From positions 3,596,001 through 3,660,000 of the forward strand of contig CP118523.1 in NCBI GenBank assembly GCA_029227815.1: a stretch of DNA of 64,000 nucleotides, in the 5' to 3' direction. The notes under the pieces were generated by a model that saw nothing but the letters and a program-made list of their open reading frames with translations, did not search any database and was not told where the DNA came from. Positions 26,251-35,302 of the stretch are shown one piece after another. The stretch is from Clostridiaceae bacterium M8S5. GTDB lineage: Bacteria; Bacillota; Clostridia; Tissierellales; MCWD3. Made by a program: the position numbers and the translations under genes. How positions within the stretch are numbered: the first letter of the stretch is position 1; every line of letters starts with the position of its first letter.

Positions 26251-26271
26251 AAATGATATTGATTTTCATTT
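26251..26271. promoter_or_regulatory. Fur-box-like palindrome
   Basis: AAATGA (26251-26256) and TCATTT (26266-26271) flank a core that matches the 7-1-7 Fur consensus TGATAATNATTATCA at most positions (TGATATTGATTTTCA). It lies between the divergent fur and crp genes. Confidence 0.6.
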
Positions 26272-26355
26272 ACTTCATATATTTATTATAGTACAATAAA
26301 TATAAAATAAGAGTATCCTATGATACACTTTAAATTTTTTAAAAGGAGATTTTTT

Positions 26356-27036
26356 ATGAATGATATTTCATTGATACTAGCAAATTGTAGTTTGTTTAAA
26401 AATATTTCTTATGAAAAAATAAACGAGCTTTTATCAAAAATAAACTATAGGATTGTACGCTATAAAGAAGATGAAATCATTTTTTCACCTTTTCAGATTG
26501 CAGACAAGATGGGTGTTATTCTGTCTGGTTCTGTTGATATTCAAAAACTATTTCCTGATGGAAAAATAATCATACTAGATAGAAAAGTAAGATTTGATTT
26601 AATCGCTGAACCTTCTATATTTTCTACTCATCAGTACTATCCTTCTACTGCGTGTGTTAATAAATCATGTGAAATTCTATTTTTAAACAAAGCTAATCTT
26701 CAAAAACTATTTACACTAAATAATACTTTTATGTTGAATTATATACAATCAATTTCTAATTTAACATTAGACTTAAAACACAAGATTGGAATACTATCTT
26801 TAAATTCTATTAAAGAAAAAATTGCAGGTTACTTAATCCATGATTTTAAAGTCAATAATTCCAAAACTATAACATTACCATTTTCAAAAAAAGCTTGGTC
26901 AGAATACATGGATGTTTCAAGGACTTCTCTCTCAAGAGAACTGAAAAAACTTCAGACAGAGGGTATCATTTCCTTTAATAGACGAAAAATAAACATATTA
27001 GATTTAAAAAGACTAGAAAAAATTCTATCACTATAG
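26356..27036 (+). CDS. Crp/Fnr-family transcriptional regulator
   Basis: 226 residues from the ATG at 26356 (AAGGAG 7 nt upstream). A cNMP-binding-fold sensor domain (about 10-120; ILSGSVDIQKLFPDGK) is followed by a C-terminal HTH_Crp domain (about 150-215; SEYMDVSRTSLSRELKKLQTEGII). The FNR Cys cluster is absent, so it is not an FNR-type oxygen sensor; the HcpR/other branch is possible. It is divergent from fur with a Fur-box-like site in between. Confidence 0.85.
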   Translation: MNDISLILANCSLFKNISYEKINELLSKINYRIVRYKEDEIIFSPFQIADKMGVILSGSVDIQKLFPDGKIIILDRKVRFDLIAEPSIFSTHQYYPSTACVNKSCEILFLNKANLQKLFTLNNTFMLNYIQSISNLTLDLKHKIGILSLNSIKEKIAGYLIHDFKVNNSKTITLPFSKKAWSEYMDVSRTSLSRELKKLQTEGIISFNRRKINILDLKRLEKILSL

Positions 27037-27069
27037 TCAACTATATTTTGTAGTATTTTATTAACTAAA

Positions 27070-27098
27070 AAGCCTCTCAAGTAAGTCATTGAGAGACT
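27070..27098 (-). terminator. Intrinsic terminator of the GPH symporter gene
   Basis: CTCTCAA (27074-27080) pairs with TTGAGAG (27089-27095), extended by AAG/CTT. On the minus strand it is followed by TTTTT. It lies between the crp stop and the symporter stop. Confidence 0.55.
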
Positions 27099-27250
27099 TG
27101 TGAAAAAATATAATTTATATATCTCTTTTCTAAAACACGTTATCGATATTCTTGCATTGGCCATACATTAAACTAATAATTTTATTTCTTAATGAAAATA
27201 AAGCTTGATCTGTTAAATAACTTGTTTCTTTAAATTTTTAAATTTTGAAA

Positions 27251-28687
27251 TCAAAGTATATCATCAAACCCTTTGGTAAAGTATTCTTTACCTTGTCTTT
27301 TTAATTCTAGAGATTTTTTTAAAGCGTTAAATTTATTTTTATCTACTCTATATAAACAACAAGCTAATATCATCAGTATTGATAATACTACTGGTATTCC
27401 TGCTGCTATCAATTTCATTTGACTAGCAAATTTATCTGTATTTGCTGTATCTGGATTAAAATTAGCTAACGACAACGTTATACCAGTAAGCCACATTCCC
27501 AATGCAACACCTGCTTTCATCAAGAAACTATTCAGTGACACTAGCTTGCCGTCTCTTCTAGTACCTGATTTAAACTCATCAATCTCAACAATATCATAAT
27601 TCATAGCATATATAAGTATCCAAAAAGCTGTATTTCCTATCATATTAATAATGTTTGATGCAACTATATTTGCAAAGGTCAACGGTAAAACGCATTTTAT
27701 CATATATGATATCAAAATAAATATACTACCAAATAACATACCAAGTTTTTTACCAAACTTAGTTGCTATCTTCCCTACTGGAATGGCACAGATTACATAG
27801 ATAACCATAGGCCAAAACATCACCTTTGAAATTTCTATATTATCAAATTTGCATGAATAAATATAAAAATACATCAACGAACTAGCACTTATCCCAATCA
27901 TTAGATTCATTAAAAACGCCATATATACTACTATCCTATATTGCTTTATCTTTAAAAGACTACAATACTCTTTTGCAATATTAAGTTTTCTTTCAACATT
28001 TTTTCTCTTTTCGTATACACTATTTCTATGCTCTTTACCTTTAATACATAATGCAACTACCAAGAACGCTATACTCGTTAATATACCCATTAATAGTCCT
28101 ACTAGCTTCCATGCATATATTTCAGTATTATTGGCTGTAATATAGTCAACAAAAACAACTATTCCACTTGCTACTAACATTGCTCCAATATTTGAAAATA
28201 AAGTAGTTGATGTCCTCAATTTTGTCCTAATATCATAGTCATTCGTAAGTTCTGAAGCTAATGATATATATGGAATATCAGTCAACGTAAAAAACAGCCA
28301 AAATAATATATTTACAACTGTAAAATATATAGCCTTTCCTGCTAAACTCATGTTTATATCATTAAAAAGTAAAAACACAGTTATCCCTAATGGAATACAT
28401 GAGTAAAGTATGAAAGGCACTCTCTTTCCATGTTTATTTCCTTTAAAATTATCCGAAAAATGCCCTACCAATGGATCTGTAATTCCATCCCATAATACCG
28501 CTACGAGAGATATCGTTCCTGCAATTGCTGGATTAATTCCTGCAACGCTTGTTAAAAAAAAGATAAAAAACATATAAAATATATTATATGCAATTGCTTC
28601 CCCCATTCCTCCAACACCATATCCTATAACTGTAACGCTGCTGATATCTCCTAGTTTTTGATTACAAACTTTATTATCACTATACAC
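27251..28687 (-). CDS. GPH-family (MelB/XynB-like) sugar:cation symporter
   Basis: 478 residues with 12 membrane segments. The N-terminal GYGVGGMGEAIAYN, the ALWDGITDPLVGHFSDN motif near residues 65-82 (cation/sugar site) and the central loop RTKLRTSTTLF are diagnostic of glycoside-pentoside-hexuronide:cation symporters. It imports a glycoside or uronide with Na+ or H+; the sugar cannot be inferred, as no glycosidase is nearby. I choose the GTG at 28687, 6 nt from GGAGG, because the ATG two codons upstream overlaps that site. Confidence 0.9.
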   Translation of the reverse strand: MYSDNKVCNQKLGDISSVTVIGYGVGGMGEAIAYNIFYMFFIFFLTSVAGINPAIAGTISLVAVLWDGITDPLVGHFSDNFKGNKHGKRVPFILYSCIPLGITVFLLFNDINMSLAGKAIYFTVVNILFWLFFTLTDIPYISLASELTNDYDIRTKLRTSTTLFSNIGAMLVASGIVVFVDYITANNTEIYAWKLVGLLMGILTSIAFLVVALCIKGKEHRNSVYEKRKNVERKLNIAKEYCSLLKIKQYRIVVYMAFLMNLMIGISASSLMYFYIYSCKFDNIEISKVMFWPMVIYVICAIPVGKIATKFGKKLGMLFGSIFILISYMIKCVLPLTFANIVASNIINMIGNTAFWILIYAMNYDIVEIDEFKSGTRRDGKLVSLNSFLMKAGVALGMWLTGITLSLANFNPDTANTDKFASQMKLIAAGIPVVLSILMILACCLYRVDKNKFNALKKSLELKRQGKEYFTKGFDDIL

Positions 28688-29490
28688 AAACATCCTCCTT
28701 TATAATATAAATTATAATTATGCTTGATATTTCTTTATGTTTTTATAGTTATTTATAAAGCTCAACAAGCTATACACTGTTTTTTTAAACCAAAATGTGA
28801 TGTGTTTTGGTTATATTTATTCATCATATTGTAGATTTATACCTAACACTAATGTAATATTGGAAAAATAATGTTGAAAACTGACGAAATTTGAATTATA
28901 ATAAATTAAGACATTAATCATGAAAGCATGTATGGAAAATAGATATGCTAACTTAATATAATTCTTTTATGTTCAACTAGATCAATAATCCAAACTCTTT
29001 TTGATTAAATGTTTAAAGTCAATATGCCTAACAATACCAAAACCATTAGTAACAATATTCAATTTTAATGTAGTAGCAAATTTTAACTAGAATAATATAG
29101 CTTTATAATTACTAGACTAGTAACCTCAATCATTTTAGTACAGGCATAATTTATAAAATAAAATATTACTTGAGTTTTTAAGAGTACGTTTCCAAGATTT
29201 ATATAATGTATTTTAAATCAATTTTTTAACATAACAATTTGAAACTAATTATTTCAGAGATAAAATCATCTTATTATAATTAGGTAAGTAATATTAACTC
29301 TGACAATAAAATATTAAATTTGAACATAGAAATAGAGTAATTTAAAAAAGATTAAAATTTAAAATAGAAACTGTAAGCAATAAAATTCTAACTTAAATAT
29401 AGCTTTCATAAACATACTTAACGCAGTATATTCTAATGGTTGTAGAGTGCAATTGACTAATTATTAATAAAATTAGGAGGAAAAGTTTAT
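28688..29490. other. Long AT-rich intergenic region, no gene seen
   Basis: About 800 nt, among the longest gaps in the window. Stops occur in all frames. I find no ribosome binding site except the AGGAGG of the next gene, no long inverted repeat and no similarity to other parts of the window. Promoters of both flanking genes must be here but none stands out. Confidence 0.5.
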
Positions 29491-30789
29491 ATGCAGAAAA
29501 ACATGAAGCAAAGTACAAAGAATTTATTATTAATATTAGGGATTATGATTTTGATATTTTCTCTATCAGTTGGTTGTGCAAGCAATAAACAGGAATCTGG
29601 TTCAGGAGATACAAGTAAAAACCTTAATGTCAGTTTAGAAGACATTGTTAAGGAATATTCAAAGTTTATTAATGACAATTATAATATTGTGTTTTCAAAA
29701 AAAGTTAATAAAAAAGAATTTACTGATGCTTTTTCAAAGGTACTTAACTATACTGAAGAAGATCAGAAAGATAGCAGTTTTACAAGCAAAAAAGCGTTAT
29801 CTTTTACGGTTAGAGCTGCTGGGCTAGAAGAATTAGCATACGCATATCCAGATGAAAAAATAAAAACTGCACTTGAAAAAGCAAAAGTAGCTTATAAGAT
29901 AAATGAATCAAACAAGCGAGAAGCACAAGAGATTGCACTTGCTATTGACACAAAACTTATTACTCAAAAATTTTATGATTATATAATAAATGATAAACCT
30001 GTAGACTCTGAATTTGCAAGTTTATTATTAGGTAGGGCTTGCAACTTTAAAGGAAAATATAAGAACTATTTAGGATATATAAATGATGAAGATATTTCTT
30101 CAAAAATATATCATGCATGGCTTCAAAGTTCGCTTGTCAGTTCTTCAAAGCTAGAGGCTATAGCAGAAGATATTCTTAAGCAAAACATAATTACTGGTTA
30201 TAATGTTAAAGACACTAGATATACAGCAAATTTTGATAAAGATTTAAGTATAACTTATTCTCATAGCGACATTAGTCATGCAATACAGCTTATTGAATTA
30301 TTGAAAAGTGAAAACGTGAATGCTAAAGTACAATTCGAACCAAAATCATCTGCGTATGTTCACTTAAAGGAATGGGGTAAACCTGACTATCCAGATTTTA
30401 AGCTGATACCACTTGATGATGGCAATAGCATATGTTATTCAAAAGAGTATGACCTTAGTTTTGAATTTGAAAGCAAAGAAAAGAAAGATATGTTTAACAA
30501 TATTATTCTTAAATACGCTAAAAAGAAGAGCAAAGATCAGAAAGGATTACTAGTACAATCATGGTGGGTACCATTATACAGCTCTGATACACAGCTTAAA
30601 GACTATGTTAGTATAACAAATAACAAATTTATTGACGGTAGGTATTTTGTACAAACATTTTCTGTCACTGAAGATTCTAAAAAAATTGTAGAAGAATTTA
30701 TGAAAAAGAACTCAAATTTGAAAGCTGAAACTTATGAATTTTGGGTTAATAAAGCATTTTTAAATTATCTTAAAGGGGAAGATAAATAG
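29491..30789 (+). CDS. Lipoprotein of unknown function, 432 aa
   Basis: A signal peptide of lipoprotein type ends in the lipobox LSVGC (Cys29), followed by a Ser/Gly-rich linker and a mainly helical domain (about 45-240). A mixed domain (about 250-425) has repeated amphipathic strands. No catalytic motif or known fold is evident to me. It is anchored to the outer face of the membrane. AGGAGG lies upstream of the ATG. It is monocistronic, ending at the terminator 30876-30905. Confidence 0.75.
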   Translation: MQKNMKQSTKNLLLILGIMILIFSLSVGCASNKQESGSGDTSKNLNVSLEDIVKEYSKFINDNYNIVFSKKVNKKEFTDAFSKVLNYTEEDQKDSSFTSKKALSFTVRAAGLEELAYAYPDEKIKTALEKAKVAYKINESNKREAQEIALAIDTKLITQKFYDYIINDKPVDSEFASLLLGRACNFKGKYKNYLGYINDEDISSKIYHAWLQSSLVSSSKLEAIAEDILKQNIITGYNVKDTRYTANFDKDLSITYSHSDISHAIQLIELLKSENVNAKVQFEPKSSAYVHLKEWGKPDYPDFKLIPLDDGNSICYSKEYDLSFEFESKEKKDMFNNIILKYAKKKSKDQKGLLVQSWWVPLYSSDTQLKDYVSITNNKFIDGRYFVQTFSVTEDSKKIVEEFMKKNSNLKAETYEFWVNKAFLNYLKGEDK

Positions 30790-30875
30790 TCCCTAAACAT
30801 CAGTGTAATATGGTATGTTTACAACTACATTAATTTTTAATATAGTAATTTAAAAATATAAGTATATGTAAATCA

Positions 30876-30908
30876 AACCCACCTATAAAAATTTACAGGT
30901 GGGTTATT
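30876..30908. terminator. Bidirectional terminator between lipoprotein and APH-family genes
   Basis: AACCCACCT (30876-30884) pairs with AGGTGGGTT (30897-30905), followed by ATTTC. It lies between convergent genes. Confidence 0.75.
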
Positions 30909-30944
30909 TCAATCCCTTATATTATATATCTATAACACTACTTA

Positions 30945-32063
30945 TTATATTTTATCTAAACAAAAAGGATTTTTATGATTATATATTTTATCAAAAAAAC
31001 CGAAATACGAAATGTCTTTTTCTATACATTTAACTTTAAATAGTAATTCTTCATCGTATTCAATATCTTCATCATTTGTAATTGCAGATTGGAATTCATT
31101 TATAAACCATTCCATTTCTATAATTTTTAAGAAAAATGGTAGCTTTGATATCCAAGTATCACTCAATGTATTTTCAGTAGCATAACCATTCATTATTTTA
31201 TCAAACCAATTATTCATTTTATATTTTCGCTTTTCAGCGGTATCTTCAAACATTGCCCATCCGAACCCTTTTGTCCATGCATCAGCAATATCATACATAA
31301 ACCAACAATATGCAGAATCATCAAAGTCAAAAGTTGTGATATTCCCATTATCATAATCTATCACAAAATTACCGTCGCCAAAATCTGCATGAATCAGCCC
31401 GTACGAGTTTTTATTTTTGGGTAGTTTTTCTGCTTCTTTTATTAATATATCAAATTTAGATTTTATGACGTTTAGGTCTTTTGGTAAATATTTAGGTATA
31501 AGTAATGTATTCATATTTTTTATTAAATCAGGTCTCATGACTTTATCATTAATAGGTATATAGTTTTTAGTAAGTCGATGCATTTCACCTAATGCTTTAC
31601 CAAAGTTATGAAAATATTCATCAATAGATACGCCTTCTCTATATTTATAATTTTTATCTGGTAATCTAAATCCTTTAGCTTTGTTAAAAAGCACACAATA
31701 AAATGTGAATTCTCCTACCTTTACCTGTTCAACTAAACAATCATTTCTTGATTTTATTGGATATGCTACTAATGCGCCATTAGTATGAAGATAAGTTATA
31801 AAATGAGTTTCAGCTTGTATTTGTTCTAATTTCCTATCTTCACGAAAAGATATGCGTAATACAAACCTACTATCATCATTGGTGAGATAATAAACGAGGT
31901 TTTGACACCCATCATATTGAGGATGAATGGATATTCTACAAGATTTAAGCTCCCATCTTGATAGAATTTTCTCTAAAATATTTTTTTCAATTAATTGTAA
32001 TGCCTTTTGTCTAGTTAATATAATTTTTTCCCCCTTTTTTTTAACATACATTAAGCATACCAT
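30945..32063 (-). CDS. Aminoglycoside phosphotransferase (APH)-family kinase
   Basis: A kinase of up to 372 residues with the APH catalytic motif HADFGDGNF (catalytic Asp and Asn) and the metal-binding DFDDS segment, followed by YDIADAW. The family includes antibiotic kinases, choline kinases and homoserine kinases (SrkA/HSK2-like); substrate is not clear. The start is uncertain: the ATG at 32063 and the ATG at 32051 lack a ribosome binding site, while a strong GGGGGG lies inside the frame about 20 nt later, near a possible ATT start. Confidence 0.82.
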   Translation of the reverse strand: MVCLMYVKKKGEKIILTRQKALQLIEKNILEKILSRWELKSCRISIHPQYDGCQNLVYYLTNDDSRFVLRISFREDRKLEQIQAETHFITYLHTNGALVAYPIKSRNDCLVEQVKVGEFTFYCVLFNKAKGFRLPDKNYKYREGVSIDEYFHNFGKALGEMHRLTKNYIPINDKVMRPDLIKNMNTLLIPKYLPKDLNVIKSKFDILIKEAEKLPKNKNSYGLIHADFGDGNFVIDYDNGNITTFDFDDSAYCWFMYDIADAWTKGFGWAMFEDTAEKRKYKMNNWFDKIMNGYATENTLSDTWISKLPFFLKIIEMEWFINEFQSAITNDEDIEYDEELLFKVKCIEKDISYFGFFDKIYNHKNPFCLDKI

Positions 32064-32123
32064 TTTAAACCATTATATTCAAATATTTTAAGAGATTTGG
32101 TGATATGAATTTTTTAGATTCTT

Positions 32124-32768
32124 TTATAAAAATGGTGTATCTAGTCTTTTTTTATATGCACCATTCTTTTTTAGCATTCTATGCCATCCTATATTATTCA
32201 GTCCTATGTCACAAAGTAACTGATAAAGATGTGCTTTAAATTTTGATAGTTCATAAGGTCTACCTAAATCTAACACTATTTCTTCATCAAATGAATGAGT
32301 TTGTTCATATAGCTTACCTAGTTCATTAAATTTTGACAGCACTTTCTTAAACATTCTAGGAAACATATAAATTGCTGCTGCTTCCCCTTTAAATACAGTT
32401 CCTAAATATTTATAATCTAATTTCTTTGCTAATAATTCAAAATATCTTTCTACATATTTCCCTTGAGCAGATTCAATAAATCCTGCCTGAATAATAAATC
32501 CCATTGACTGATTTTTTGTATTACTCGGACTTAGATACTCTATAAATTCCATCATTATTCCAGGCATAGCATGAATATATAATGGCAGTGCAAAGATAAT
32601 ATTATCAAAATCTGTAATATATTGTGATGTTTGTTCTAAGTTTGAATTAGCTATGTTTATTATTTCGCATGGTTTTTCCATACATCGCACAAATTCTTCA
32701 CATATAATTTTCGAATTACTTTTTTTTGAATTACCTTTTGGTGACATATTTAAGATTATTGTATCCAT
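32124..32768 (-). CDS. Flavodoxin-like NAD(P)H:FMN reductase-family protein
   Basis: 214 residues. A Rossmann-like flavodoxin fold starts with ILNMSPKGNSKKSNS (the FMN phosphate loop) and continues with a PLYIHAMPG loop. It lacks the Cys cluster seen in the partner gene. The ATG at 32768 overlaps the stop of the upstream gene (TGATG), with GGGAG 9 nt before, so the two are coupled. The MerR-type promoter further upstream suggests induction by a compound sensed by the MerR/GyrI regulator. Confidence 0.78.
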   Translation of the reverse strand: MDTIILNMSPKGNSKKSNSKIICEEFVRCMEKPCEIINIANSNLEQTSQYITDFDNIIFALPLYIHAMPGIMMEFIEYLSPSNTKNQSMGFIIQAGFIESAQGKYVERYFELLAKKLDYKYLGTVFKGEAAAIYMFPRMFKKVLSKFNELGKLYEQTHSFDEEIVLDLGRPYELSKFKAHLYQLLCDIGLNNIGWHRMLKKNGAYKKRLDTPFL

Positions 32769-33307
32769 CACTGCTCACTCCCTAATTTATAACTTTCATA
32801 TTCTTTAATATCTGCTATTTTAATCACTTTTGAATAAAACTGATAAAATACCCGATCAATATAATCTACAAAAACCTTACGTTCATTTTCATTTATAAAT
32901 TTATCATCATAGTAAAACTCAATATCAGGATACTTGTCGTATCTTTTTACATGCATAGATTCACCTGTTTTGTAAGTTGTATACGGAAGATATAATGGTA
33001 TCATTCTATCAAGCAGGTTTTTTATATTCCCACTAACAAAACTCTTTGTTATTTTAGCAAAATAGACAGCTCTGTCAGAAGTTATATATTCATGATAAAA
33101 TTGATTAAGATCTTTATACACACATCTACCTGGGGTTTTCCACCAGCAAGACCAACACCCTATACAATGTTTTACTTTAACTTTGGATAAATCAATAATA
33201 TAAAGGTTGTTATATCTATGTCTTAATTCATTCTCAAATTTATTGCTTTCCATCAAACCATTGTTTCCCTTTAACTCTGTATACTCATTAATTACAATAG
33301 TTTTCAT
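32768..33307 (-). CDS. NADPH-dependent FMN reductase-like protein with Cys motif
   Basis: 179 residues, flavodoxin-like, with CIGCWSCWWKTPGRC (about 48-62), the compact Cys motif typical of iron-sulfur flavoprotein/FMN-reductase relatives in Clostridia. AAGGAGG precedes the ATG. It is first in a two-gene operon with the following flavoprotein and lies behind a promoter with the 19-bp spacer characteristic of MerR-activated genes. The substrate (quinone, nitro compound or other) is unknown. Confidence 0.78.
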   Translation of the reverse strand: MKTIVINEYTELKGNNGLMESNKFENELRHRYNNLYIIDLSKVKVKHCIGCWSCWWKTPGRCVYKDLNQFYHEYITSDRAVYFAKITKSFVSGNIKNLLDRMIPLYLPYTTYKTGESMHVKRYDKYPDIEFYYDDKFINENERKVFVDYIDRVFYQFYSKVIKIADIKEYESYKLGSEQ

Positions 33308-33340
33308 TGTATCAACTCCTCCTTAAAACCTTATAATAAA

Positions 33341-33371
33341 ATTATAAAGTATGGTCTAACCCCCTAGTCAA
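33341..33371 (-). promoter_or_regulatory. MerR-type promoter with 19-bp spacer
   Basis: Minus-strand TTGACT (33366-33371) and TATAAT (33341-33346) are separated by 19 bp rather than 17, with an imperfect dyad (GGTTAGACC) in the spacer. This is the known geometry of promoters untwisted by MerR-family activators. A MerR gene lies immediately upstream. Confidence 0.75.
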
Positions 33372-33402
33372 GAAGTTGTTTGATAGCTAGCTCTATCATT
33401 AT

Positions 33403-34191
33403 TTACTCAAACGGTATATATATTTCTATATATGCATGTATATTATGTTCTTCTAATGTAATATAACGTATTATAGCAAAAGCTTCTCCTGTTAGATTGA
33501 GTCCCTTTTCCCTTGCGAAACTCTTTGATTTAATGTGCATTTCTTGCATTATATCAATTTGATTATCATTGGATATTTCTTCAACTACCGTATATAAACA
33601 TTTTTTGCTATGTATATACTTACCTTTTTCATCCATTTTTTTAACAGGTTCAACAATAAGTATCTTGGAATCAATAACTCTGGTTTCATCAAATGAAACA
33701 TATCTCATTATTTTTGAGAACATATCTTCACTATTTGATTTAATCCCTATTATATTTTTATATTCCTCTACAGCTACAAAATCTGATACCTCATCGTTAA
33801 CTCTGTATAAGGGCATTGTCTTAACAGTAAATGTATTTAATTTATTGTTTAAATCGCTACTAAAGTTTTGAGTTTCAATGATTCTATTTAACATAGACTG
33901 TTGCTCAAATATGCTTTTTTCTAACTCTTTCCTCTTATCTATTAAGATTTTTTGTAATTCATCCTCTTTTGTTTTCTCCAATACTGACTGAATCTGCTGT
34001 ATAGACAATCCTCTTTTCTTATAAAAATCAATAATCATTAATCTATACACATCAAAAATATCATAACTTCTATAATTATTTTCATTATTCTTTTTAGGGT
34101 TTAATAATCCTTTCTTTTCATAGAAACGTAAAGTGTCTCTAGTTACATCTAAATAATTAAGTAATTCACCTGTTTTATACTGTTTGAACAT
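33403..34191 (-). CDS. MerR-family activator with GyrI-like effector domain (BmrR-like)
   Basis: 262 residues: a winged MerR HTH (about 3-72; TRDTLRFYEKKGLL), a dimerisation coiled coil (about 75-118) and a GyrI-like ligand domain (about 125-262) ending in AYIEIYIPF. This is the BmrR/TipA-type drug-sensing arrangement. The 19-bp-spaced promoter 32-62 nt downstream of its stop drives the two flavoprotein genes and is its likely target. Confidence 0.88.
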   Translation of the reverse strand: MFKQYKTGELLNYLDVTRDTLRFYEKKGLLNPKKNNENNYRSYDIFDVYRLMIIDFYKKRGLSIQQIQSVLEKTKEDELQKILIDKRKELEKSIFEQQSMLNRIIETQNFSSDLNNKLNTFTVKTMPLYRVNDEVSDFVAVEEYKNIIGIKSNSEDMFSKIMRYVSFDETRVIDSKILIVEPVKKMDEKGKYIHSKKCLYTVVEEISNDNQIDIMQEMHIKSKSFAREKGLNLTGEAFAIIRYITLEEHNIHAYIEIYIPFE

Positions 34192-34314
34192 AAATCATCA
34201 TCCTCTTTATAGTTTTAATAAACATCTATATCTAATAATCTTCTCTCTTTCATTTTACAATATGTATTATACCGTACATACAGTCCCTCAAGTATATATT
34301 ATAGCATTATAAAA

Positions 34315-34513
34315 AGCGCTTAAATATCTTTAAGCGCTCAGACCGTAGACAAAAGCCCAATTTCTGCGTTGTTGTTAAAATTTCCGTTGCTCACTTACCT
34401 CTAAGTAAGCTCTGCTACTCAATTTTAACACGCCTTGAAATTGAACTTTTACTAAAGTCTGCTATCTTGATGACTTTGTCATCAATCTAAGCGCTAAAAT
34501 GTCTTTAAGCGCT
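34315..34513 (-). terminator. Terminator hairpin of the GNAT gene, duplicated around a TIR element
   Basis: Two 24-base hairpin units (34315-34338 and 34490-34513), 22 of 24 bases identical and in direct orientation, flank the TIR element. Each starts and ends with AGCGCT. On the minus strand the distal unit (34315-34338) is followed by TTTTTATAAT and so retains terminator function; the proximal unit runs into the element. The GNAT gene is the upstream minus-strand gene. Confidence 0.75.
34339..34489 (+). repeat. Dispersed TIR element, copy 2
   Basis: The element core runs 34339-34461 (123 bp) with ends CAGACCGTAG and CTAAAGTCTG. A 28-base tail to 34489 contains a GATGAC-TTT-GTCATC hairpin also present in copy 3. 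Inner dyads GTTAAAATT/AATTTTAAC, AATTTC/GAAATT and GCGT/ACGC would fold the whole unit into one long hairpin. It is nearly identical to copy 3 at 50358-50510. Confidence 0.88.
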
Positions 34514-34700
34514 TTTCTTTTGATAATAAGCAATAATAATGCTAATCAGTTCGTATAGTAACAGTAACCAATTCCATGTCATATTGAATTTCAAAGTATT
34601 AAACTAAAATTACGTTAACAAAAATAAATTTAACTTTTTAATATGTAACTCTCTGATTCTACAGAAAAAATTAATATAAATTTCAATTAAAACACTATTC

Positions 34701-35117
34701 TTATACTGTGTAATGTGCAAAAGCAACACAATTCATGTCACAATCAGCTGTGAATCCTAAACTTTTATAAAACTCAACCGTCTTAGGCTCATTTTCTGTT
34801 AAAAGTATTTTTTGATACACATTAGCATACTGCTCCATAATCTTTTTCAATAATATACTACCTATACCCATTCTTTGATATTGTGGCATGACTAATATAT
34901 CTTGTATATATATAATTGAATGTCCATCTCCTACAACTCTTATAATTCCAACTAATTTCTCATCTTTATACGCACCTAAAATTCTTAACGAATTTTTATA
35001 TGCATTCTTTAACATCTCAGGCTTCTTAGTATAATTAATCCATCCAACGCTTTCATATATCTCCATAATTTCTTTTTCATTATATTTATCATATGTCTTG
35101 ATGATTATTTCATTCAT
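34701..35117 (-). CDS. GNAT-family N-acetyltransferase
   Basis: 138 residues with the complete GNAT fold: an acetyl-CoA loop in QYQRMGIGSILLKKI (about 79-93), a preceding YIQDILVMP strand and a NEPKTVEFYKSLGFT C-terminal segment. The acceptor is unknown. TTCCTCC-type complement upstream gives a good ribosome binding site. It is monocistronic, ending in the duplicated terminator carrying the TIR element. Confidence 0.88.
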   Translation of the reverse strand: MNEIIIKTYDKYNEKEIMEIYESVGWINYTKKPEMLKNAYKNSLRILGAYKDEKLVGIIRVVGDGHSIIYIQDILVMPQYQRMGIGSILLKKIMEQYANVYQKILLTENEPKTVEFYKSLGFTADCDMNCVAFAHYTV

Positions 35118-35302
35118 TTCTTTTTCCTCCTTGCTTATGTCTATTTTTCTGTGAAAATCAATATTATGAAACCCTCTATTGATAATTCTAACATTTTAAT
35201 CTCTGTAAGACAAAAACTCTATTACATATCCCCTATGATTTAAATTTATCATTAACTAAAAAAGTAATCACAGTCAATATAAAAGGATAAAGAATTTATA
35301 AC

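Noticed and set aside
34315..34513. Insertion sequence with a transposase
   Set aside because: The element is only about 150 bp and carries no coding frame; at most a nonautonomous element.
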